Below are positions 26,055 to 33,983 of a stretch of 64,000 nucleotides of DNA, in pieces. Source of the DNA: CALZJC01 sp963781065 (GTDB lineage Bacteria > Acidobacteriota > Thermoanaerobaculia > Multivoradales > JAHEKO01); NCBI GenBank assembly GCA_963781065.1, contig CAWAET010000009.1, positions 165,698-229,697 on the forward strand, in the 5' to 3' direction. The notes beneath the pieces are model-generated. The model was not told the origin of the DNA, ran no database searches, and was given only the letters and a program-made list of their open reading frames with translations. The translations under genes were made by a program, and so were the position numbers. How positions within the stretch are numbered: the stretch's first letter is position 1; the number at the start of each line of letters is the position of its first letter.

Positions 26055-27719
26055 ATGAAGCCCATGCTTCGCCTTCGCGTCGAGCCGGCGGTCGGCGATC
26101 CGTTCGAGCACCCGCTGGGTGAGACCAGCCTGGTGATCGGCCGATCGTCGGAGTCGGACCTGATGGTCGCCGACCGCTTCCTGTCGCGCAAGCACGCCAG
26201 GCTGTCCTGGCGCGACGGCAGGCTGTTTGTCGAGGATCTCGGGTCGCGCAACGGCACCCTGCTCAACGACCGGCCGGTAGAGGGCTCGACGGAGGTGCAG
26301 GCGGGCGACCGGATCAAGGTCTCGGGCAGCCTGATCGAAGTTCTGGGCGACGCGCCGTCGACGTCCGACACCGGTCTGCGCGAATCCTCGTCCCTGGCCG
26401 GCATGACGGTGGTCAAGCAGGCCTCGACGGTGCTCGAGAGGGCCGTCTCGGACACCGGCGAGATCCGCGGCGAGGACAACCTCCGCAACTTCGCCGCCCG
26501 CCTGCAGCTGCTCAACGAGGTGCATGCGGCCCTCAGCCGGTCGATCGAGCAGAGCGACCTGCTGGAGCTGATCCTGGAGCGGGCCTTCGAGCACCTCAAG
26601 CCGGAGGAGGGAGCGATCTTCCTCAAGACCGCCGACGGCGACTACGCCCTCGCCGCTCGCCGCGCCACTGCGGGCAGCGGCGACTACCTCTACTCGCGCA
26701 CGCTCGTGCGCGAGGTGGCGGACAAGCGGCTGGCGGCTGTCGTTCTCGACGCCCAGACCGACGAGCGCTTCGCCGAGGCCCAGAGCATCATGTCCTCCGG
26801 GGTGCGCAGCCTGGTGGCGGCGCCGCTGCTCGACCCCGAAGGCTGCCTGGGGATCATCGTGCTCAATTCGCGCGTCCAGGTGCGCCAGTTCTCCGAGGGC
26901 GACATGGAGCTGCTGACCTCGCTGGCCTCGGTGGCGGCGCTCAGGATCCGCAACGTGGCGCTCGCCGAGGAGGCCGCCGAGCGCCGCGAGATGGCGCGCG
27001 AGCTCGAGCTCGCCCGCCGCATCCAGGTCACCCTGCTGCCCAGCGCCCTGCCGGAGATCCCCGGCTACGAGGTGCACGGCGGCAACATCCCGTCGCAGGG
27101 GGTCTCGGGCGACTTCTACGAGATCGTCGGCCGCGACGATCCGCCCGAGTACCTGACCCTGGTGGCCGACGTCTCGGGCAAGGGCATGAGCGCCTCGCTG
27201 CTGGCCGCGGCGCTCGAAGCGCTGACCGCGAGCCCCATCGAGGGCGGCCTGGATCCCGACGAGGTCTTTCGCCGCGCCTCCCGCCTGCTGTACGAGCGCA
27301 CCCCGCCGGAGCGCTACGCCACCGCCATCCTGACGGTGCTCGAGCCCGCCAGCGGCGACCTGCGGTTCGTCAACGCCGGCCACGTGCCCGGGCTGCTGAT
27401 CCGCCGCGGCGGCGAGATCGAGAAGCTCGAGGCCACCGGCACGCCGATCGGCCTGTTGCCGGCCAGCGACTACACCACCGGTCGCAGCCGCCTCGAAGGC
27501 GGCGACCTGCTGCTGCTCTATACCGACGGTCTCAACGAGGCCGAGAACCCGAGCGGCGAGCAGTACGGCGTCGACCGGCTGGCGGCGGCCTGCCGCCGCA
27601 ACGCCGACTTGTCGCTCGACGAGCTGGCCGCCACCATCGAGGCCGACCTCACCGACTTCGCCGGCGACGTCCCCTTCGCCGACGACCGGACGACCGTCTT
27701 GATCCGACGCCGGCCCTGA
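26055..27719 (+). CDS. FHA-GAF-PP2C (SpoIIE/RsbU-type) protein phosphatase
   Basis: 554-residue cytoplasmic regulator. Residues 1-100 form an FHA phosphothreonine-binding domain (VIGRSSESDL, SRKHARLSW and GSRNGTLLN). Residues about 150-310 form a GAF sensor domain. A short coiled coil (EEAAERREMARELELARRIQ) leads to a SpoIIE-type PP2C domain from residue 330, with SGDFYEI and ADVSGKGMSASLLAA as metal-binding blocks and the last metal Asp in DDRTTVLI. Such proteins dephosphorylate anti-anti-sigma factors or other Ser/Thr-phosphorylated proteins. The FHA domain suggests control by a Ser/Thr kinase not encoded here. The stop abuts the convergent DinB stop. Confidence 0.92.
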   Translation: MKPMLRLRVEPAVGDPFEHPLGETSLVIGRSSESDLMVADRFLSRKHARLSWRDGRLFVEDLGSRNGTLLNDRPVEGSTEVQAGDRIKVSGSLIEVLGDAPSTSDTGLRESSSLAGMTVVKQASTVLERAVSDTGEIRGEDNLRNFAARLQLLNEVHAALSRSIEQSDLLELILERAFEHLKPEEGAIFLKTADGDYALAARRATAGSGDYLYSRTLVREVADKRLAAVVLDAQTDERFAEAQSIMSSGVRSLVAAPLLDPEGCLGIIVLNSRVQVRQFSEGDMELLTSLASVAALRIRNVALAEEAAERREMARELELARRIQVTLLPSALPEIPGYEVHGGNIPSQGVSGDFYEIVGRDDPPEYLTLVADVSGKGMSASLLAAALEALTASPIEGGLDPDEVFRRASRLLYERTPPERYATAILTVLEPASGDLRFVNAGHVPGLLIRRGGEIEKLEATGTPIGLLPASDYTTGRSRLEGGDLLLLYTDGLNEAENPSGEQYGVDRLAAACRRNADLSLDELAATIEADLTDFAGDVPFADDRTTVLIRRRP

Positions 27720-28226
27720 CTACCAGCCCTCGTCGGCGGTCGGGCCGTAGGTCTGCGGCAGCGGCACGTCGAGCAGCCGCAGGTAGACGGTCAGCTGGCC
27801 GCGGTGGTGAATCAGGTGGCTGTAGACGAAGCCGCGCAGCGCCGCGATGCGGGGCATCTCGAACATGACCTGGTCGCCGTTGCGCAGCTTCCAGGGCTCG
27901 TACAGCTGCTCGTCCTCGGCCGCGTCCAGGACGCCCGCGAAGCCGGCGACGCCGCGATCGAAGTCGCCCAGCAGCCCGTCGACCGATTTGGCCACCGCGC
28001 CGCGCTGATCCTCCGGGATGGCGCCGAGATCCACTTCGGGGTGCTCTACCGTGGCCTGCCCCCAGCCAAGCAACTCACCGATGTGCCCGGCCAGCCGGCC
28101 GAGGCTCATCGACTTGGCGTGCGGCCGCCAGTCCAGCTTGTCCCCGGGGATGCGCTCGAGCAGACGGCGGGTGGTCGCGGCCTCGTGATTCAACTCGGCC
28201 GCCAGAGCGGATGTCAGGCTCTTCAT
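27720..28226 (-). CDS. DinB family protein
   Basis: 168-residue four-helix bundle of the DinB/YfiT superfamily, metal-dependent enzymes that often use bacillithiol or other thiols. The three metal-ligand histidines can be placed: one near residue 48 (GRLAGHIGEL) and two in SHLIHHRGQL near 136-142. The start at 28226 has GGAGACACC upstream. Its stop codon begins on the base after the convergent phosphatase stop. Exact reaction unknown. Confidence 0.88.
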   Translation of the reverse strand: MKSLTSALAAELNHEAATTRRLLERIPGDKLDWRPHAKSMSLGRLAGHIGELLGWGQATVEHPEVDLGAIPEDQRGAVAKSVDGLLGDFDRGVAGFAGVLDAAEDEQLYEPWKLRNGDQVMFEMPRIAALRGFVYSHLIHHRGQLTVYLRLLDVPLPQTYGPTADEGW

Positions 28227-28335
28227 GGTGTCTCCTCGCTCGGTCGTTGACCGCCGATCCTACGCCAGGTCCGCAGAACGAGCCGCCCGCGGCCGCCGCG
28301 AAGGCGGGCGCGGGCGGTCCGAGCTGTTCGCGGGC

Positions 28336-28806
28336 CTAGCGCATCAGCGCGGCGACCGTGCGCCGCACCGGGCGGATCGGCAGCGAGACGTTGAGCGAGA
28401 TGTCCGGATCGCGAACCTCGATGCGGATCTTGCCGCCTCGCTTGGCCACCCTGACGTGGTCGCCGTGCTCCTCAACCTCGACAAAGGTGACGTCGGGGCA
28501 CTCCTCGAGACCCGCGAAGAGGGCGTCGACGAACGGCTCCCACTCCTCCAGGTCGAGGTCGCCGTCGATCTCGATCAGCTCGTCGGCGTGCATCGGGCTG
28601 AGGAAACCGGCGGTTGCGGCGGTGGCGCTGACCACCGCCATCGGCACCGGCAGGAAGAGGCGGATGCCCTCGCTCCTGTCGTGCAGCTGGACGGTGGCTA
28701 CGCCGCCGACGGTGAGCAGCAGGCCGAGGATCGTCGCCCAGCCGAGAACCAGGAAGACGACGGCGGCGGCGGTGACGATCAGGATGCGACGGGTTCGCTT
28801 CTGCAT
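28336..28806 (-). CDS. Membrane-anchored protein with YvlB/LiaX-like beta domain
   Basis: 156-residue protein with one N-terminal helix (residues 8-33, after RTRR), then a soluble domain. The soluble part aligns by eye with the neighbouring protein at 28818-29372: a predicted strand plus P-x-x-(V/I)-(V/I)-S near residue 55, then DVTFVEVEE, VRVAKRGG and a second strand pair ending in PIRPVRRTVAAL. The pattern resembles the N-terminal SHOCT-like adhesin/LiaX unit often found in envelope-stress proteins. This is a pattern match only. It starts 11 bases after its paralogue's stop, so both are in one operon. Confidence 0.55.
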   Translation of the reverse strand: MQKRTRRILIVTAAAVVFLVLGWATILGLLLTVGGVATVQLHDRSEGIRLFLPVPMAVVSATAATAGFLSPMHADELIEIDGDLDLEEWEPFVDALFAGLEECPDVTFVEVEEHGDHVRVAKRGGKIRIEVRDPDISLNVSLPIRPVRRTVAALMR

Positions 28807-28817
28807 GGCCGGCCTCC

Positions 28818-29372
28818 TCAGTTGGCCTCGGCGATGCGGTCGACCCAGACCCGGACGTTCTCGTCGTCGCCGATGACCGAGACCAGCTGGCCCTCGCCCT
28901 CGTCGACCAGCGCCTCCATGGCGGCGACCAGGTTGAGCTCTTCATCGTCACCCGAGAGCAGGGCGTCGACCACCCGCGCCGGCACCCGGACCTCGACGTT
29001 GTCGCCGCCGTCCTCGCTGACCGACACCCTCAGGTAGCCGCCTTCCTTCCAGACTCTGACCTTCTGGTTCTCTTCCTCGACGGTGACGAAGGTGGCGTCG
29101 GGGGTCGCCTGGACCTCCTGCCACAGCTCGCGCATCTCGGAGATCGACATCTCCACCTCATCCAGGCGCATGTGCGCGGCGTCCAGGTGCTCCTGGGGCA
29201 GCATCGGCAGCGCCTTGCTGATGATGCTCATCGGCAGGTTGACGGTCACCTTGGTGTCGTCGTTCTCCTGCACCTTGACGTGCAGCCAGAGGTCGTTGTC
29301 GGCCGCGCTCAGCACACCGGCGCCGCTCGACATCAGGGCGGCGACGGCTACGGCAATGATGGCTCTCTTCAT
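28818..29372 (-). CDS. Exported protein with duplicated YvlB/LiaX-like domain
   Basis: 184-residue protein with a signal sequence (MKRAIIAVAVAALMSSGAGV, cleaved near LSAAD). Two similar units follow. Unit 1 (residues 28-110) runs LHVKV, VNLPMSIISKAL, FVTVEEENQKVRVW. Unit 2 (112-182) runs LRVSV, VRVPARVVDALL, LVSVIGDDENVRVW. The order strand-helix-strand and the VRVW ending repeat in both, so the protein is an internal duplication. GAGGAAACC precedes the start. First gene of a pair with a membrane-anchored paralogue. Envelope stress or surface sensing is a guess based on the possible family. Confidence 0.6.
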   Translation of the reverse strand: MKRAIIAVAVAALMSSGAGVLSAADNDLWLHVKVQENDDTKVTVNLPMSIISKALPMLPQEHLDAAHMRLDEVEMSISEMRELWQEVQATPDATFVTVEEENQKVRVWKEGGYLRVSVSEDGGDNVEVRVPARVVDALLSGDDEELNLVAAMEALVDEGEGQLVSVIGDDENVRVWVDRIAEAN

Positions 29373-29493
29373 CTGGTTTCCTCCTCAGGGGTTGCCTTGC
29401 TACCCCTACAGGACGAGAGCGCGGCCCGGAAGGTTTCACCGCCGGTCCGATTGCCCGTGAACCACCTGGCACCGCGCCGCGACTGGCGGTCTG

Positions 29494-32400
29494 CTAGCTC
29501 GAGGTCCGGGCCGCGCCCGCCGACGGCTCGGGAGACGGCTCGGCAAAGCGCGCCAGCCGGCGCCGGATGGCCGCCTGCGCGTCGAGCGCCAGGCTGAACA
29601 GGGCCGGCACCAGGAACAGCGTGAACACCGTCGAGACCACCAGCCCGCCGACCACCACGCTGCCCAGGCCGCGGTAGAGCTCCGAGCCGGCGCCGGGGAA
29701 CAGCACCAGCGGCAGCATGCCGCAAACGCTGGTGCCGACGCTCATGAAGATCGGCCGGATGCGGTTGCTCACCGACTCGCGGATCGCCTCGCGCGGTGCG
29801 AGCCCCTGGTCGCGCATGTGGTTGAGCGACTGGTGGACGATCAGGATGGCGTTGTTGACCACCGTGCCGACGAGGATGATGAACCCCAGCATGGTCAACA
29901 CGTCGAGCGCCTGATAGGTGAACAGGTTGACCACCGCCAGGCCCAGGAAGCCGCCCATGGCCGCCAGCGGCACGCTGAACAGGATCACCAGCGGGTGCAG
30001 GAAGCTCTCGAACAGCGCCGCCATCAGCAGGTAGGTGATCACCACCGCCAGAATGAAGTTCCACAGCAGCGCAGCGCGAGTCTGGGTCAGCTTGTCGGCG
30101 GTCCCGGACAGATGGGCCCGGTAGAGGCCGCCCAGCTTCTCCTCGCCGCGCATCGGCTCCAGGATCTCGCCCTCGATGGTCTCCATCGCCGCCTGCAACG
30201 GCATCCGCTCGGGCGGCGTGACGGCGATCGTGATCGAACGCTGGCGCTCGAAATGGGCGATCAGGGCCGGGCCGTCGACCACCTCGATGTCGGCCACCGA
30301 GCCCACCGTCACCAGCTGGCCGTCGCGGGTCGCCAGCGGCAGCTGCCCGACCAGGTGGGTGCGGCGGGCGATGTCGCCCCCGGCGATCACCTTGAGGTCG
30401 ATCTCGTGCCCCTGGTACTGGTAGTCGCTCGCCTTGGCGCCGTCGACCAGCACGTTGACCATCAGTCCCAGGTCGCGGTTCGAGATGCCCAGCTCGGCGG
30501 CCCGCCGCCGATCGGTGCGCACCTGTACCTCGGGATTGCCCATGTCGAGGCTGGGGATCGGCCGCGCCTGGGCCTCCGGGAGCACCGCCGAGACCCGGCC
30601 GAAGACCTCGCCGCCGAGGGCGATGAGCCTCTCCAGATCGGGCCCGGTGAGCTCGATGTCGATGCTGCGGCCGCCGCCGACGTCGTTGGAGAAGATCGAG
30701 AACTGGGTGATGAAGGCGAAGGCCCCCGGCATCTGGAAGTTGATCCGCTGGAACGGCTCGATCAGCTCGCGCACCCGTTCCGGGTCGCGGGCCATCACCC
30801 CCATGAAGACCTGGGCGCCGAAGGCCTGGCTGGCCAGGGAGATGTAGAACATCGAGGCGACGCCGCCGCCGGGCAGGGCCCTGGCCTCCTCGGCGGTCGC
30901 CTGCCAGAGGTTGGACAGCCCGTCGACATACATGTCCAGCAGACCGGAGTTCTCGTCCACGCTCTGCCCCGGCGGCGGCATGATGATGCCGAACAGCATG
31001 TTCTGGTTGCCCGTCGGCAGGTACTCGGCTGGCGGCGCCAGGAACAGGCTGAAGAGGACCGCGGCGACGGTGAAGCCGGCCACCACCGCCACCCGCCGGC
31101 GGGTGGAGCCGGTGATCCAGTAGACCGTTTCCGTGATCCGCCGGTTGACGCCCTGGGCCCGGGCCACCAGGCCCCAGAGGCCCTTGAAGCCCGTCTCCGT
31201 CTCGCCGCCCCCGGCGACGGAGGTCGAGCCCAGGATCTTGGCCGAGAGGCTGGGGATCACCGTGATCGAGACCACCAGGCTCAACCCGACGCCGCAGCTG
31301 ATCGCCAGGGCGATGTCGCGAAACAGCTGCCCGGCCTCCTCGCGCACGAAGAGCACCGGCACGAAGACGGCGATGGTGGTCAGGGTCGAGGCCAGGACCG
31401 CGCCCCAGACCTCCGAGGCGCCCTCGAGGGCGGCCCGCGCCCGCCGTTTGCCCATCTGCCGGTGGCGATAGATGTTCTCCAGGACGACGATGGAGTTGTC
31501 CACCACCATGCCGACGGCAAAAGCCAGCCCGGCCAGGCTGATGACGTTGAGCGAGCGCCCGAACCAGCGCATCAGCAGGAAGGTGCCGATGACGCTGATC
31601 GGAATGGCGATCGCCACCACGAAAGTGCTCGAACGGCTACGCAGGAAGACCAGCAGGACTAGGATCGCCAGGGTGCCGCCGACGAACAGGTTGTTGCGCA
31701 CCAGGCCGATGGCGCTGTAGATGTAGTCGGTCTCGTCCCAGGCCTGCAGCAGGACCAGCCCGCGCGGCGCCAGCAGCTCGCGATTGACCCGCGCCAGGGT
31801 CGACTTGAGGCCCTTCATGCTCCCGAGCACGTTGGCGCCGGTCTCCCGGATCGCCGCCATGGCGATCATCGGGTCGTCGAAATAGAAGCCCTCGGCGAAA
31901 GGCTTGGCGTAGCCCAGCCGCGCCTCGGCGACGTCGCGAACGTAGACCGGCACGCCGTCGCGGACCGCCACGACGACGCCCTCGATGTCTTCCGGCGACC
32001 CGTACTCGCCCACCGTGCGCACCAGGTAGCGGCGCTTGCCCTCGTCGAAGTCGCCGCCCGAGATGTTGCGGTTCTCGCGGTCGATGGCGGCCAGGAACTC
32101 GGTGATGGTGATGCGCCGCGCGGCCAGCCGGGCCGGGTCGACGATCACCTGCATCTCCTGCTCGCGGCCGGCGAAGACCATCATCTGGCCGACGCCCTCG
32201 ACACGCTCGAACTCGGGCTTGATGAAGTCCTCGACAAAGGTGAGCTGGGTCGGGACGTCGACGGGCTCGTCGACCTCGGCCTCGGGATCGTTGATCAGGA
32301 CGAACCAGGCCATGGCGTTGGCGTCGGCGCCGACGCTCTGGATGATCGGCTTCTCGGCGTCGTCGGGATAGCGCGGCACCTGCTCCAGCCGGTTGGACAC

Positions 32401-32721
32401 CTTGAGCAGGGCGGTGTCGAGATCGGTTCCGGTGACGAATCTGAGCGCGATCTGGCCAAAGCTGTCGGAGCTGGTGCTGGTCATCTCGACCAGCCCTTCG
32501 AGGCTCTTGAGCTGCTCCTCCTGCTCGTCGACGATCTCGCGCTCGATCTCGAGCGGGCTGGCGCCGGGCCAGATCGTCATCACGGTCACCTGCGGCTCCT
32601 CGACCGTCGGCGTCAGCTGCACCGGGATGCGGAGCAGGGCGAGCACACCGAACAGGACCAGCAGGATCGCCCCCACCGCGGTGGTGACCGGCTTGTGGAT
32701 CGCCGCCTCGACGATCTTCAT
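29494..32721 (-). CDS. RND family efflux pump permease
   Basis: 1075-residue inner-membrane pump with the 12-helix RND layout and two large periplasmic loops. It starts MKIVEAAIHKPVTTAVGAIL; the pattern GMVVDNSIVVLENIYRHR near residues 403-420 is the TM4 region that carries the proton-relay Asp. The second Asp seen in many HAE-1 pumps (VDD) is Asn here (VDN). The GIIMPPGQS-like GIIMPPPGQ after the second domain start is also typical. It exports drugs, lipids or other hydrophobic compounds by proton exchange together with the adaptor encoded just upstream, with an ATGA overlap. No TolC-like channel is in the window. Confidence 0.92.
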   Translation of the reverse strand: MKIVEAAIHKPVTTAVGAILLVLFGVLALLRIPVQLTPTVEEPQVTVMTIWPGASPLEIEREIVDEQEEQLKSLEGLVEMTSTSSDSFGQIALRFVTGTDLDTALLKVSNRLEQVPRYPDDAEKPIIQSVGADANAMAWFVLINDPEAEVDEPVDVPTQLTFVEDFIKPEFERVEGVGQMMVFAGREQEMQVIVDPARLAARRITITEFLAAIDRENRNISGGDFDEGKRRYLVRTVGEYGSPEDIEGVVVAVRDGVPVYVRDVAEARLGYAKPFAEGFYFDDPMIAMAAIRETGANVLGSMKGLKSTLARVNRELLAPRGLVLLQAWDETDYIYSAIGLVRNNLFVGGTLAILVLLVFLRSRSSTFVVAIAIPISVIGTFLLMRWFGRSLNVISLAGLAFAVGMVVDNSIVVLENIYRHRQMGKRRARAALEGASEVWGAVLASTLTTIAVFVPVLFVREEAGQLFRDIALAISCGVGLSLVVSITVIPSLSAKILGSTSVAGGGETETGFKGLWGLVARAQGVNRRITETVYWITGSTRRRVAVVAGFTVAAVLFSLFLAPPAEYLPTGNQNMLFGIIMPPPGQSVDENSGLLDMYVDGLSNLWQATAEEARALPGGGVASMFYISLASQAFGAQVFMGVMARDPERVRELIEPFQRINFQMPGAFAFITQFSIFSNDVGGGRSIDIELTGPDLERLIALGGEVFGRVSAVLPEAQARPIPSLDMGNPEVQVRTDRRRAAELGISNRDLGLMVNVLVDGAKASDYQYQGHEIDLKVIAGGDIARRTHLVGQLPLATRDGQLVTVGSVADIEVVDGPALIAHFERQRSITIAVTPPERMPLQAAMETIEGEILEPMRGEEKLGGLYRAHLSGTADKLTQTRAALLWNFILAVVITYLLMAALFESFLHPLVILFSVPLAAMGGFLGLAVVNLFTYQALDVLTMLGFIILVGTVVNNAILIVHQSLNHMRDQGLAPREAIRESVSNRIRPIFMSVGTSVCGMLPLVLFPGAGSELYRGLGSVVVGGLVVSTVFTLFLVPALFSLALDAQAAIRRRLARFAEPSPEPSAGAARTSS

Positions 32722-33824
32722 GGCGCTTCGTACTCCATCGCCTCCGGCACCACCGTCTGGCCGGGGAAGAGGCGCTCGTTGCCGCGGGTGACCACCCGGT
32801 CCCCGGCGACCACGCCTCCCTCGACCGCGATCCAGCCGCCGGCCGCCGCCCCCGTCCGCACCACCACCGGCCGCACCGAGTCGCCCTCGCCGATCACGAA
32901 GACCACCTGGTCGCGGCCCTGCGCCGCCACCGCGTCCTTGGGCACCACCACCGCCGGCCGGGCCTCGCCCACCGGCAGGTGGACCTGGGCCAGCATGCCG
33001 GCGCCGATGCGGCGCTCGGCGTTCTCCAGGCCGATCTTCACCGGGAAGGTGCGCGCCTGGGCGTTGGCCCGCGGCACCACGGCGCGGATCGTGCCGGTGA
33101 CCTCGCGGCCGCCGAGCGAGGTGAAGACCACCCGCGCCGAGCCGCCCGCGGCGAGGCCCGAGTAGTAGCTCTCCGGCACCTCGACCGTCACCTCGAGATC
33201 GCCCAGGTCGATCATCTCGGCCACCGGGTCGCCGATCGCCAGCCATTCGCCCTCGGCGGTGTGCTCGCGCACCACGACCCCGGCGAACGGCGCCCGGACC
33301 GTCGCCCGCCGCAGGTCGATCTCGAGCCGCGCCACGTCCGACTCGAGCTGGGCGACCCGGCCCGACCAGGCTTCCGACTCGGAGACCGCGTCGTCGAGCT
33401 CGCCCTGGCTGATGACCTGCTCGGCAAACAGGTCGCGCGCCCGCGCCAGCTGCGAGCCCGCCAGCTTGAGCCGCGCCGCGGCCTCCTGCAGCTGGCCGCG
33501 CGCCGCCTCGAGCCGCAGCCGGATCTCCTCGGCGCGCAGCCCGACCAGCGGCGCGCCGCGCTCCACCCGGTCGCCCTCGCGGGCGTACAGGCGCGACACC
33601 GCCCCGGCCACCTCGGTGGCCACCAGGCTGGCGCGCCGCGAGTCGACCGAGCCGGTCAGCGAGATCGTGCGGCGCACGTCATGGCTGCGCGCCTCGGTGA
33701 AGCGCACCGGAGACGGCGGCATTTCGGGTGGCTGGGCGGCAGCGGCGGCGGCGAACAAGCCGGCCGTCAACAGCCAGGCCGCTACGGTATTCGCTCCGCT
33801 TCGAGCAGGCAATCCTCGACTCAT
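32718..33824 (-). CDS. RND efflux periplasmic adaptor subunit (membrane fusion protein)
   Basis: 368-residue adaptor with signal peptide (hydrophobic residues 14-30, AAAAAQ cut). The barrel-sandwich hybrid halves are GSVDSRRASLVATEVAGAVSRL (core VATEVAGAVSRLYAREGD, residues 67-85) and RATVRAPFAGVVVREH near 170-185. Between them is a coiled-coil hairpin (residues 95-165) rich in Leu, Ala, Glu and Arg. The C-terminal membrane-proximal domain ends VTRGNERLFPGQTV. It links the RND pump to an outer-membrane channel. Its stop overlaps the pump start, and it is divergent from the M16 peptidase. Confidence 0.92.
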   Translation of the reverse strand: MSRGLPARSGANTVAAWLLTAGLFAAAAAAQPPEMPPSPVRFTEARSHDVRRTISLTGSVDSRRASLVATEVAGAVSRLYAREGDRVERGAPLVGLRAEEIRLRLEAARGQLQEAAARLKLAGSQLARARDLFAEQVISQGELDDAVSESEAWSGRVAQLESDVARLEIDLRRATVRAPFAGVVVREHTAEGEWLAIGDPVAEMIDLGDLEVTVEVPESYYSGLAAGGSARVVFTSLGGREVTGTIRAVVPRANAQARTFPVKIGLENAERRIGAGMLAQVHLPVGEARPAVVVPKDAVAAQGRDQVVFVIGEGDSVRPVVVRTGAAAGGWIAVEGGVVAGDRVVTRGNERLFPGQTVVPEAMEYEAP

Positions 33825-33913
33825 GACGCACCCTCTCGGCGTTGTGAGTGCCTCGGGGCTCGCCGCGAGGCTTGATCCCTAGATTGTACGACTTCGGGCG
33901 GCCCGGGTTTTGC

Positions 33914-33943
33914 ACTCTCACCGAGAGTCCGAGGCGGTATATT
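33914..33943 (+). promoter_or_regulatory. Possible promoter/operator of the M16 peptidase gene
   Basis: A perfect 6-bp inverted repeat ACTCTC-ACC-GAGAGT (33914-33928) is followed ten bases later by TATATT (33938-33943), one of the few AT-rich hexamers in this GC-rich DNA. It lies 41 bases before the ATG. A matching -35 is not evident. The palindrome could be a repressor site; this is inferred from position only. Confidence 0.35.
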
Positions 33944-33983
33944 GCCCGCCCCTCCCCTCCCCAATCTCCCCGGAGCCCACTCA

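Noticed and set aside
29818..31662. 614-codon plus-strand open frame
   Set aside because: Antisense to the RND pump, rich in Gln, His, Asp and Arg with no family features.
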